From: an uncultured Clostridium sp.
GTDB taxonomy: Bacteria > Bacillota > Clostridia > Lachnospirales > Lachnospiraceae
Assembly: GCA_900547035.1 (NCBI GenBank)
Contig: URFM01000001.1
Coordinates: 1 to 64,000, forward strand
Direction of reading: 5' to 3'
Length of the DNA: 64,000 bases
Both the position numbers and the translations under genes were made by a program. Shown here piece by piece: positions 40,994 through 49,378 of this stretch. How positions within the stretch are numbered: the first letter of the stretch is position 1; the number at the start of each line of letters is the position of its first letter. The notes beneath the pieces were generated by a model. It saw only the letters and a program-made list of their open reading frames with translations. It was not told the origin of the DNA and did not search any database.

Positions 40994-41689
40994 TTATAAC
41001 AGGTTCTTTTCCCGAAAGCTTAAATACCGCAGGTCTCCGATAATAATATGATCAATCAAAGGGACGCCTACCAAAGATGCGGCCTGGGACAGCCGCTTCG
41101 TCATGGCAATATCTTCCTTGCTGGGAGAAGGATCCCCGCTGGGATGATTATGAACCAGAATCATCGTCACCGCTCTGTTGCAGAGAGCCTGAATCAACAC
41201 CTCCCTGGGAGAAATCAAGGAAGCGTTCACCGTCCCCCTGGAAAGAAGCACATCCCTGAGAAGGACCTGCTTGGTATCCAAAAACATGGCCCGGACCTCC
41301 TCCTGCTCCAGATGGCGCATCTCCTCCATATAATAGGAGGCGATATCTGCCGGTTCACAGAAAGCGGGACTGGCCTCCAGACTTTTTCTCCGCCAGATCC
41401 GGCGGGACAGCTCTCCGATACAGCACAGCTGCAGTCCCTTCACAACGCCGATTCCCTCTATACTCATAAATTCCGGCAGAGATCGGTGAAGAAGGCCTGC
41501 CAGTCCGTCTCCCGGTAAGCTCAGCTCCATAATCCTTCCTGCAAGCTCCAGGGAATTTTCCGAACGGCTTCCGGTCCGGATAATGACAGCCAAAAGCTCT
41601 TCATCACTTAAGGCTCCAGGGCCGAGAGCCCTGCATTTCTCATAGGGACGTTTTTGAACCGGAAGGTCCTTCATCTTCATTCTTTCCAT
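40994..41689 (-). CDS. radC: RadC/JAB-domain protein
   Basis: A 231-residue protein with a helix-hairpin-helix N-terminal region (FMSIEGIGVVKGLQL) and the C-terminal RPC/DUF2466 JAB-like domain with metal-binding VHNHPSGDPSPSKEDI. The label RadC is historical; the repair role is disputed, and enzymatic activity is unproven. Its position directly upstream of mreC is normal, but mreB, usually between the two, is absent. Confidence 0.94.
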   Translation of the reverse strand: MERMKMKDLPVQKRPYEKCRALGPGALSDEELLAVIIRTGSRSENSLELAGRIMELSLPGDGLAGLLHRSLPEFMSIEGIGVVKGLQLCCIGELSRRIWRRKSLEASPAFCEPADIASYYMEEMRHLEQEEVRAMFLDTKQVLLRDVLLSRGTVNASLISPREVLIQALCNRAVTMILVHNHPSGDPSPSKEDIAMTKRLSQAASLVGVPLIDHIIIGDLRYLSFREKNLL

Positions 41690-41772
41690 AAATCCTCCTA
41701 ACTACGCACCTCTCCAGTACATGAATCAGGAGTCGCAAATTCCGCAGCAGCTCAGAACATCCGATGTTCCGT

Positions 41773-42024
41773 TCAAATAATACGATAGATGATCAGCGCC
41801 AGCGCCACACCGATGATGCTGGCCATAGTAATCTTGATGGTAAGCCCGAAGGTTATCACAAGTACGCCGAAATCCAGCACCAAAGGGGAGTTCAGGCCAA
41901 AGGACTGGCCGAAATTCAGCCAGGACAGCCAGGAGATTCCCTCAGCCAGGCTTCCCAGAAAGCCGCCCAGCACAATCCCCGACAACAGCAAAATCAGCAG
42001 TATCCAGAAATTCTTGCTTCTCAT
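41773..42024 (-). CDS. DUF4321 small membrane protein
   Basis: An 83-residue protein with two hydrophobic segments (about 6-26 and 50-80). It begins MRSKNFWILLILLLSGIVLGGFLG and has SPLVLDFGVLVITFGLTIKI, matching DUF4321, which is conserved near radC/mre in Clostridia. Function is unknown. It lies 83 bases upstream of radC and 77 bases after the methionine gamma-lyase-like gene on the same strand. Confidence 0.85.
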   Translation of the reverse strand: MRSKNFWILLILLLSGIVLGGFLGSLAEGISWLSWLNFGQSFGLNSPLVLDFGVLVITFGLTIKITMASIIGVALALIIYRII

Positions 42025-42101
42025 AAGTAATCTCTTCCTCCAGCCTCAATTTATACATTCTACCATATCTTTCCTGCGCTGTATACATAAAATCCAGGAA
42101 G

Positions 42102-43397
42102 TTATAATTTTTTAATAACTCCCGCATCCAGAAGGCTCTGGAGAGATTTTAAGATTCCAAGCTTTCCATGGTACCAGGTAAGGCCGCCCTGGAAATAAAC
42201 CGCGTAGGGCGGTTTGATGGGGCCATCAGCGCTCAGCTCAATGGAGGAACCCTGGACAAAGGCCCCTGCTGCCATAATCACCTGGCTGTCATATCCTGGC
42301 ATATCCCATGGCTCCGGCGTAACAAAGCTGTCCACCGGTGCCGCCGCCTGGATTCCCTTGCAGAAGGCGATAACGCCCTCGGGACTGCCGAAGGTGATAG
42401 CCTGAATAATGTCATAACGTTCTTCGCTCCCATCAGGAACCACATCATAACCCAGGGCTTCATAGATATTGGCTGCGAAAATAGCGCTCTTTAAAGCTCC
42501 CGCAACGACCACCGGCGCCATGAAAAGGCCCTGGTAGAGCTGCTGGTTAATCCCCAGACTGGCGCCTACCTCCTTGCCCAGTCCCGGGGCGCTGAGCCGG
42601 TAAGAGGCCCGGTCCACGCAGTCCTGCCGCCCCACAATATATCCGCCGATCGGAGCCAGGCCTCCGCCGGGATTTTTAATCAGAGAACCTACAATCATAT
42701 CTGCCCCTACATCTGTAGGCTCGATGGTCTCCACAAATTCTCCGTAGCAGTTGTCCACCATGCAGATTACATCCGGACGGATGGATTTGATGAAAGCAAT
42801 CAGTTCTCCGATGCGCTCCACCGACAGGGTGGGCCGGGTAGCATAACCCTTGGACCTCTGGATCGTCACCAGCCTGGTGCGCTCGTTTAAGGCCTGCCGG
42901 ATTCCCTCGAAGTCAAAGGAGCCGTCCTCCTTCAAGTCCACCTGTCGGTAAGTTATACCATATTCCGCCAGAGAACCGCAGGATGGGCGTATTCCGATTA
43001 CCTCTTCCAGAGTATCATAAGGCTTTCCTACCGGGGACAGCAGCTCGTCTCCTGGCCTGAGATTTCCGGAAAGAGCAATGTTTAAGGCATGGGTGCCGCT
43101 GATGAGCTGGGGACGTACCAGGGCACTTTCCCCGTGGAAAACGGAGGCATAAACCGCTTCCAGGGTATCCCGTCCCAAATCGTTGTAGCCGTAACCTGTG
43201 GTAGCGGCAAAATGGATGTCGCTGACCCGATTTTTCTGCATGCCTCCGATTACCTTCAGCTGATTATACTCCGCCCTGCGGTCGATTGCCAGAAAGCGGT
43301 CCGTAAGTTTTTTTTCGATCCTGGCTCCAAACTCCAGGACCTCCCGGCCAATGCCAAGGCCGGAATAAATCTGCTGAATTTCTTCTTCTATCATCAT
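42102..43397 (-). CDS. Methionine gamma-lyase family (aluminium resistance-like) PLP protein
   Basis: A 431-residue PLP-dependent protein of the Cys/Met metabolism fold, in the family often labelled aluminium resistance protein. The cofactor lysine is in MIVGSLIKNPGGGLAPIGGY near residue 240. VDNCYGEFVE places the Asp that contacts the PLP ring. The family is typical of Clostridia and often lies beside miaA, as here. The substrate is unproven. Ribosome sequence is weak. Confidence 0.92.
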   Translation of the reverse strand: MMIEEEIQQIYSGLGIGREVLEFGARIEKKLTDRFLAIDRRAEYNQLKVIGGMQKNRVSDIHFAATTGYGYNDLGRDTLEAVYASVFHGESALVRPQLISGTHALNIALSGNLRPGDELLSPVGKPYDTLEEVIGIRPSCGSLAEYGITYRQVDLKEDGSFDFEGIRQALNERTRLVTIQRSKGYATRPTLSVERIGELIAFIKSIRPDVICMVDNCYGEFVETIEPTDVGADMIVGSLIKNPGGGLAPIGGYIVGRQDCVDRASYRLSAPGLGKEVGASLGINQQLYQGLFMAPVVVAGALKSAIFAANIYEALGYDVVPDGSEERYDIIQAITFGSPEGVIAFCKGIQAAAPVDSFVTPEPWDMPGYDSQVIMAAGAFVQGSSIELSADGPIKPPYAVYFQGGLTWYHGKLGILKSLQSLLDAGVIKKL

Positions 43398-43451
43398 GGT
43401 TGCATATCTCCTCGTAAATTTTCCTGACTTGCTGCTCTTTACAGCTTTGTT

Positions 43452-44411
43452 TTATAGCTTTGGCGAACCGATCCCCTCCTCACGGCAGTCCTCCAGAATT
43501 TTCTGAAGCACACGATCCAGGTCTCCTCCAAAATCCTCCAGTTTCAGCCAGCGGACCTCTCTTTCTCTCCTGAACCAGGTGATCTGGCGTTTGGCGAAAT
43601 GCCTGGTGTCCCGTTTCAGAACATAAACCGCCTCCTCCAGTGAGCATGTTCCATCCAGGTAATCCAGGATTTCCTTGTAACCAAGCCCCTGCATGGAAGT
43701 CATTCCCCGTTTGACTCCCCGTTTTTTCAGAGCCTGCACCTCCCCCACCAGACCGTCGGCCATCATCGCATCCACCCTGCGGTCGATGCGCTCATAGAGA
43801 TTTTTCCGGTCCGAACAAATCACATAATAAAGGAAATGGTATGGAGAACACCGCTCCCTTTCCCTTTGATTATGCAGTGAAAACGGCTCTCCGGTCTGAC
43901 GGAAATATTCCAGCGCCCGTACCACCCGCTTAATATTGTTGGGATGAATCTGGTCAGCTGATTGGGGATCCGCTTGCTGCAGAAGGCTGTGAAGGTACTC
44001 CGCTCCTTTTTCAACCGCCAGCTTCTCCAGTTCCTTTCGAATGGGGCCCTCTCCCGTGTCGTCCCGGAAATCAATATCGTACAGAAGGGCCTGAATGTAA
44101 AAACCGGTGCCGCCGGCTACAATCGGCAGCTTTCCGCGGCTGTAAATCTCCTCCAGGGCCTCCTTCGCCATCCGCTGAAAGGCCGCTACATTAAAATCCT
44201 CCTCCGGCTCCAGCACGTCAATCAGATGATGACGGACCCCATCCATCTCCTTTTTTGTCACCTTAGCCGAGCCAATATCCATGCCACGGTAGACCTGCAT
44301 GGAATCCGCGCTGATAATCTCCCCGTCCAGGGCCTTAGCCAGGCGGATGGAAAGGGCTGTCTTTCCCACCGCTGTGGGACCGGTCAGCACAATTAAGGGT
44401 CGTTTGCTCAT
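43452..44411 (-). CDS. miaA: tRNA dimethylallyltransferase
   Basis: A 319-residue enzyme that adds dimethylallyl to A37 of tRNAs reading U-starting codons. The P-loop GPTAVGKT lies at residues 11-18. ISADSMQVYRGMDIGSAK, and the VAGGTGFYIQALLYD motif for prenyl binding, are intact. It follows mutL by 11 bases. Confidence 0.97.
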   Translation of the reverse strand: MSKRPLIVLTGPTAVGKTALSIRLAKALDGEIISADSMQVYRGMDIGSAKVTKKEMDGVRHHLIDVLEPEEDFNVAAFQRMAKEALEEIYSRGKLPIVAGGTGFYIQALLYDIDFRDDTGEGPIRKELEKLAVEKGAEYLHSLLQQADPQSADQIHPNNIKRVVRALEYFRQTGEPFSLHNQRERERCSPYHFLYYVICSDRKNLYERIDRRVDAMMADGLVGEVQALKKRGVKRGMTSMQGLGYKEILDYLDGTCSLEEAVYVLKRDTRHFAKRQITWFRREREVRWLKLEDFGGDLDRVLQKILEDCREEGIGSPKL

Positions 44412-44422
44412 AAAAAGCTCCT

Positions 44423-46399
44423 CTACACAATTCGCTTGAATTTCTTCTCCAGCTCGTATTTTGTCATGGAAATCATTACTGGTCTGCCATGCGGGCAGTG
44501 ATAGGGATTTTCCAGCTTCAGCAGCTGGTCAATTAAGGCGTCCGCCTCCGCCGGAGACATATCATGGTTTCCCTTAACCGCTGCTTTGCAGGACATGGAG
44601 GCTACCCGCTGGCAGATCAGATCCGGTTCTCCGGAAATTCCCTCCTCCGTCAGTTCATCCAGCATCTCCATCAGCAGCTCTTTTTTCGCGATGGACAGCA
44701 GGTTGGACGGCACACCCCGGACAGCGAATTCCCGTCCTCCGAAACCCTCGATCTCAAAACCCAGGCGGGTAAACTGGTCCATGTAGCGCTCCAGCAGCAG
44801 GGCCTCGTTTGTGCTGAGGGTCAGGATAATGGGCGGACTAATCATCTGGGTGTCGAACTCTCTGGTCTTCAGATTGTTCATAGTATTCTCATAGAGAATC
44901 TTCTCATGAGCCGCATGCTGGTCAATGATGATAAGCTGGCCGTCGTATTCCACCATCCAGTATGTACCGAACACCTGGCCGATGAGGCGGTGACGCTTTC
45001 TGGAAGCCGGGTCCAGGAATTTTTCCTCAAATAAGTCCATCTGTACCGGGGGCTGCTCCTTTGGCGGCTGCTTTTCCCCGTGCTGTTTTTCCGCAGGCTG
45101 CGGCATGGAAGGTTCCGGCTGGGCCGGTGTGCCCTCGGTCTCAGAAGGCTGGGGTTGGGGAGACTGGGGTCGTAGAGTCGGCAGAGGACTCTCCGGCTGC
45201 GGCTTGGGCGAATTCTCCAACAGTTTCCCTACCCCGTAAGACCTGCCGCTCTCCCTGACCAGAGCGGGCTGCATAGGGACCGCCGCCCCGCCCAAAAGGG
45301 CCTTCCTTCTCTGCTCAAAAGGCTCCGGGTGAGGCGTGCGGATGTGCTCCGCGGGGCTTTGAGACGCCTTCTCCTCTTTCTCCTCCCTCAGCGTAACCTT
45401 GGGTATCAGTTCCTTCTCCGCCAGAGCCTCCTTCACCGCATTGTAAACTGCCCGGTACACCTGGTCGTTGTCCTTAAAGCGTAGTTCCATCTTCGTGGGA
45501 TGAACGTTGACGTCCAGAAAATCCTGGGCGATGGTGAAATGCAGCAGGGTGAAGGGATATTTGTGCTGCATCAAATAAGGTTTATATGCTTCCTCGATGG
45601 CCCTGGAAATGATGCCGCTCTTGATATAGCGCCCGTTGATAAAATAATTCTCGTAATTCCGGTTGCCACGGCCGATGAGAGGCTTGCCAATAAACCCGCC
45701 GATGCGGATTTCACCCTCCTCCCCTTCCACCGGGAGCAGATTGGCCGTTATCTCCCGGCCGTAAACCGTATAAACCAAATCCCGAAGATTGTGATTGCCG
45801 GAGGTATACAGCTTGTTCTGATTATTCTGGATAAAACGTACCGACAGCTCCGGATGGGAGAGGGCAATCTTCTCTACCAAATCCGCCACATAGCCTCCCT
45901 CTGTCATGGGACTTTTTAAGAACTTCTTCCGTACCGGGGTATTGTAAAAAAGATTCCGGGCAATAAAGGTGGTCCCCTCCGGGGCTCCTACCTCCTCCAG
46001 CCCTTTTTCTTTTCCGCCCTCAATCTGATACCGGAAACCGGTCAGGCTGTCACTTGTCTTGGTAATCAGCTCCACCTGGGATACCGCTGCGATGCTGGCC
46101 AAAGCCTCGCCCCGAAAGCCCAGGGAGGAAATGGTAAACAGGTCCTCCACCGCCCGGATTTTACTGGTGGCGTGGCGCAGGAAGGCCAGGCCGATTTGGT
46201 CCTTTGGAATGCCGCTGCCGTTGTCCGTCACACGAATCATGGAGGTGCCGCCGTCACGGATTTCCACCGTCACTGCGGTGGCCTGGGCGTCAATGGCATT
46301 TTCCAGCAGTTCCTTTACCACAGAGGCAGGCCGCTCGATCACCTCTCCGGCCGCGATTTTATTTATGGTATTTTGATCAAGTACGGTAATTGTCGCCAT
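44423..46399 (-). CDS. mutL: DNA mismatch repair protein MutL
   Basis: A 658-residue MutL. The N-terminal GHKL ATPase shows AAGEVIERPASVVKEL, DNGSGI, and GFRGEALASI. A Pro/Glu/Gln-rich linker spans about residues 345-455. The C-terminal domain has DQHAAHEKILYE near residue 495, the endonuclease motif that marks nicking MutL in bacteria without MutH. mutS, usually upstream, is not in this window; rimM lies 15 bases upstream instead. Confidence 0.97.
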   Translation of the reverse strand: MATITVLDQNTINKIAAGEVIERPASVVKELLENAIDAQATAVTVEIRDGGTSMIRVTDNGSGIPKDQIGLAFLRHATSKIRAVEDLFTISSLGFRGEALASIAAVSQVELITKTSDSLTGFRYQIEGGKEKGLEEVGAPEGTTFIARNLFYNTPVRKKFLKSPMTEGGYVADLVEKIALSHPELSVRFIQNNQNKLYTSGNHNLRDLVYTVYGREITANLLPVEGEEGEIRIGGFIGKPLIGRGNRNYENYFINGRYIKSGIISRAIEEAYKPYLMQHKYPFTLLHFTIAQDFLDVNVHPTKMELRFKDNDQVYRAVYNAVKEALAEKELIPKVTLREEKEEKASQSPAEHIRTPHPEPFEQRRKALLGGAAVPMQPALVRESGRSYGVGKLLENSPKPQPESPLPTLRPQSPQPQPSETEGTPAQPEPSMPQPAEKQHGEKQPPKEQPPVQMDLFEEKFLDPASRKRHRLIGQVFGTYWMVEYDGQLIIIDQHAAHEKILYENTMNNLKTREFDTQMISPPIILTLSTNEALLLERYMDQFTRLGFEIEGFGGREFAVRGVPSNLLSIAKKELLMEMLDELTEEGISGEPDLICQRVASMSCKAAVKGNHDMSPAEADALIDQLLKLENPYHCPHGRPVMISMTKYELEKKFKRIV

Positions 46400-46414
46400 A
46401 TACGTTCTCCAATT

Positions 46415-46927
46415 CTACAAATCCAAAAGCCCTTCCAGAAGGTGAACCGTCATCACTCCTGCCTCCAAATCCACCTCTTTAACGCACTCTCCGATCGCGG
46501 GAATCAAAATCTCCCTGTTTCCGGGCGCATCTACAATATAGACATCATTGGCGCCGGTCTCCAGCACGTCCCGAATCACGCCCAAATCCTTTCCATTTTC
46601 CATCATCACCTTCAGGCCGATCAAATCACCGATAAAGTATTCATCTTCTCCAAGCTCCACTGCCTGGTCTCTGGTAATCAGCAGATCCTTGGAGCGGTAA
46701 ATTTCTACCTGATTCATATTGTCGTAATCCTTAAATTTCAAGATCACCATATTTTTGAAAAACTTTACGTTCTGTATCTCAAGAGGTTTTAGCTCGCGTC
46801 CCGTATCCACATAAACCCGCTCCAGCGTCTTGAAACGGGCTGCATCGTCGGTGGTGGGAAAAACCTTTACCTCTCCTCTCACGCCATGGGCGGAAGTGAT
46901 CACTCCCACTCTCAGCATATCGTTCAT
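46415..46927 (-). CDS. rimM: Ribosome maturation factor RimM
   Basis: A 170-residue protein. The N-terminal domain starts RVGVITSAHGVRGEVKVFPTTD. The C-terminal PRC-barrel has GVIRDVLETGANDVYIVDAPGNREILIPAI. It assists 30S maturation near S19 and the 16S 3' domain. trmD and rplS, frequent companions, do not follow; mutL does. An upstream hairpin at 46963 could attenuate expression relative to rpsP and khpA. Confidence 0.97.
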   Translation of the reverse strand: MNDMLRVGVITSAHGVRGEVKVFPTTDDAARFKTLERVYVDTGRELKPLEIQNVKFFKNMVILKFKDYDNMNQVEIYRSKDLLITRDQAVELGEDEYFIGDLIGLKVMMENGKDLGVIRDVLETGANDVYIVDAPGNREILIPAIGECVKEVDLEAGVMTVHLLEGLLDL

Positions 46928-46962
46928 CGTCTTACCTCCGAAATCTGGTCAAATGAGAAAAC

Positions 46963-46994
46963 AGACCGCCATACCCGAAAAGGGCTGACGGTCT
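46963..46994 (-). terminator. Attenuator-like hairpin between khpA and rimM
   Basis: On the minus strand, GACCGTCAGCCC pairs with GGGTATGGCGGTC, with mismatches (46982-46994 with 46963-46975), and is followed by TGTTTTCTC. It probably gives partial termination inside the rpsP operon. Confidence 0.6.
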
Positions 46995-46998
46995 TGTT

Positions 46999-47226
46999 CT
47001 ACTGGATCTCAACGATCACCTTTTTGTCTTCTTTTGAGGCTGCGGCCTTAACAACAGAGCGGATAGCTTTCGCAATCCTTCCCTGCTTGCCGATGACCTT
47101 GCCCATATCAGCTGCGGCAACCTTCAGCTCAATAACGATTTCCTCGTCTTTCTGCGTTTCCGTCACCACAACTTCATCCGGATTGTCCACCAGCGCTTTC
47201 GCGATCACTTCGACTAACTCTTTCAT
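46999..47226 (-). CDS. khpA: KH-domain RNA-binding protein KhpA
   Basis: A 75-residue single KH-domain protein. The nucleic-acid-binding GxxG loop is in GKVIGKQGRIAKAIRSV. It occupies the conserved place between rpsP and rimM. Homologues bind many mRNAs and small RNAs with KhpB. Confidence 0.95.
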   Translation of the reverse strand: MKELVEVIAKALVDNPDEVVVTETQKDEEIVIELKVAAADMGKVIGKQGRIAKAIRSVVKAAASKEDKKVIVEIQ

Positions 47227-47248
47227 AAGTCCACCTCATACACTGTTC

Positions 47249-47491
47249 TTACTGAATACCGGCGATCTTTAAGAGCTTTCCAACAGTTTCTGTGGGCTGA
47301 GCACCAGTTGCCAGCCACTTCTTAGCGGCCTCCTCATCGAACTTGATTACGCTGGGATCCTTGGTGGGATCATAGTAACCAACCTCTTCGATGAATTTTC
47401 CATCTCTGGGAGATCTGGAATCAGCAACTACAATTCTATAGAAAGGGGCCTTCTTCTGACCCATTCTTCTTAATCTCATCTTTACTGCCAT
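47249..47491 (-). CDS. rpsP: 30S ribosomal protein S16
   Basis: An 80-residue protein starting [42 protein letters not shown], the family signature. AGGAGGTG lies just upstream of ATG 47491; the longer frame to 47548 passes through that site. It follows ffh by 94 bases, a stretch with small hairpins. Confidence 0.98.
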   Translation of the reverse strand: MAVKMRLRRMGQKKAPFYRIVVADSRSPRDGKFIEEVGYYDPTKDPSVIKFDEEAAKKWLATGAQPTETVGKLLKIAGIQ

Positions 47492-47585
47492 CTCTTTCAC
47501 CTCCTTATATTCTCTGGTTCCCGTTTTCCGGGAGCTGTATTTAGACATACAGGAATACCTGTTTGACTACCCAATGAAACGGTTC

Positions 47586-48965
47586 TCAGAACGGAAGCTT
47601 AAGCTTGCCTCCCATAAGGCCTCCAAGGCCTCCGAAACCGCCTTTGCGCTTGCCGCCGCCCATAAGGCCCGGCATCTGCTTCATCATTTTCTTCATCTGA
47701 TCGAACTGCTTAACCAGACGGTTCACTTCCCCAATATCCACGCCGGCGCCTCTGGCGATGCGCTTTTTGCGGGAGGGATTAATCAGAGCCGGATTCGCCC
47801 GTTCTTCTTTTGTCATGGAAAGGATGATGGCTTCCACCCGCTTTAAGGATTTCTCTCCCTCGTCCATGTCCACGCCGGACAACTGGCTTCCCGCTCCAGG
47901 CAGCATGGAGAGAATACTTCCCATGCCTCCCAGCTTTTTAATCTGCTGCATTTGATTGAGGAAATCGTTGTAATCAAATTCTGCCTTGCGCAGCTTCTGG
48001 CTCATTTCCTTGGCCTGCTGCTCATCGATTTCCGCCGTGGCCTTCTCAATCAGGCTCATGATATCGCCCATGCCCAGAATCCTGGAGGCCATCCGGTCCG
48101 GATAGAACTGTTCCAGATCCGACAGTTTTTCACCCATACCTACATACAAAATAGGCTTGCCCGTTACGGCGCGAATGGAAAGAGCCGCGCCTCCGCGGGT
48201 ATCTCCGTCCAGCTTTGTCAGGATGACTCCATCGATTCCAATTTTATTGTTAAAGGTCTCGGACACGTTAACCGCATCCTGACCGGTCATGGCGTCTACA
48301 ACCAATATGGTTTGATATACGTCTACTTGCTCCTTAATTTCCACCAGCTCATCCATCATGGCCTCGTCAATATGAAGCCGGCCGGCCGTATCCAGAATCA
48401 CCAGATTCTGTCCGTTCTTTGCCGCGTGCTCCACTGCGGCCTTGGCGATATCCGCCGGCTTGTGCTGGTTTCCCATGGAGAACACAGGGATTCCCACCTT
48501 CTCGCCGTTGACCTGCAGCTGTTTGATGGCTGCGGGCCGGTAAACGTCACATGCAACCAAAAGGGGCTTACGGCCCTTTTTCGCCTTCAGCTGAGCGGCC
48601 AGCTTCGCCGTGGTCGTGGTTTTTCCGGCGCCCTGAAGGCCGGTCATCATCAGAATCGTAATCTCGTTTCCAGGCTTTAAGGCAACCTCCGTCATCTCGT
48701 CGCCCATCAGCCGCACAAGCTCTTCATTTACAATCTTGATAACCGTCTGTCCTGCATCCAGGCGGCCAAAGATCTCTGCCCCCACCGCTTTTTCCTGGAT
48801 GGAATTAATAAATTGCTTCACTACTTTGAAGCTGACGTCCGCCTCCAGAAGGGCCATACGGACCTCTCTCAAGGCAGCCTTTACCTCCGCCTCAGACAGC
48901 TTGCCTTTGCTGCGAAGGTTTTTGAATACATTTTGAAGTTTGTCGGTTAAGCTTTCAAAAGCCAT
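47586..48965 (-). CDS. ffh: Signal recognition particle protein Ffh
   Basis: A 459-residue GTPase with N, G and M domains. The P-loop is GLQGAGKTTT near residue 108, with DTAGR and TKLDGD downstream. The Met-rich M domain starts near 300 (GGMGSILSMLPG) and ends with a Gly/Met tail (KQMPGLMGGGKRKGGFG). It targets nascent membrane proteins with 4.5S/6S-like RNA, which is not encoded here. ylxM lies 17 bases upstream. Confidence 0.98.
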   Translation of the reverse strand: MAFESLTDKLQNVFKNLRSKGKLSEAEVKAALREVRMALLEADVSFKVVKQFINSIQEKAVGAEIFGRLDAGQTVIKIVNEELVRLMGDEMTEVALKPGNEITILMMTGLQGAGKTTTTAKLAAQLKAKKGRKPLLVACDVYRPAAIKQLQVNGEKVGIPVFSMGNQHKPADIAKAAVEHAAKNGQNLVILDTAGRLHIDEAMMDELVEIKEQVDVYQTILVVDAMTGQDAVNVSETFNNKIGIDGVILTKLDGDTRGGAALSIRAVTGKPILYVGMGEKLSDLEQFYPDRMASRILGMGDIMSLIEKATAEIDEQQAKEMSQKLRKAEFDYNDFLNQMQQIKKLGGMGSILSMLPGAGSQLSGVDMDEGEKSLKRVEAIILSMTKEERANPALINPSRKKRIARGAGVDIGEVNRLVKQFDQMKKMMKQMPGLMGGGKRKGGFGGLGGLMGGKLKLPF

Positions 48966-48982
48966 AAAATAGGCGACCTCCT

Positions 48983-49327
48983 CTAAAGGGTACTGCTGAT
49001 CTCCCCGGAGAGACGGCGAATGGTTTCAATCTGCGCTCTGTCTCCGGTTTCCAAATAACCATCCGCCGCCGCCTGAATCTGGCGAACCTTGTCACGGATT
49101 TTAATAAACTTCGCCACCAGCTGCAGCTTCGCTTCGTACTCTTCCAAAATCCGGTCGCAGCGCCTTACCAAATCGTGAACCCCCTGACGGCTGATTCCCT
49201 GTTCTCTGGCAATCTCGCTGGCGGACAAGTCATGGAAAACCACGTCTTCGTAAATCTGCCTTTGATGCTCAGTCAGCAGTTCTCCATAAAAATCATACAG
49301 GAGTCCCTGCTCTACGATCTTCTCCAT
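48983..49327 (-). CDS. ylxM: YlxM family helix-turn-helix protein
   Basis: A 114-residue sigma-70 region 4-like DNA- or SRP-associated protein. Helix-turn-helix: LSASEIAREQGISRQGVHDLVRRCDRIL, about residues 36-63. It starts MEKIVEQGLLYDFYGELLT, the usual YlxM opening, after AGGTGG. It is co-transcribed with ffh, as in most Firmicutes, and is thought to stimulate Ffh GTPase function. Confidence 0.93.
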   Translation of the reverse strand: MEKIVEQGLLYDFYGELLTEHQRQIYEDVVFHDLSASEIAREQGISRQGVHDLVRRCDRILEEYEAKLQLVAKFIKIRDKVRQIQAAADGYLETGDRAQIETIRRLSGEISSTL

Positions 49328-49378
49328 CTCAACCACCTGGGTTATCATACACGATGGCGGAAGAATTGTCAAGTGTTT

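Noticed and set aside
41750..41775. GAACATC-C-GATGTTC palindrome near radC as a LexA box
   Set aside because: The half sites are seven bases apart, not four, so it does not fit the Firmicute LexA pattern; no promoter overlaps it.
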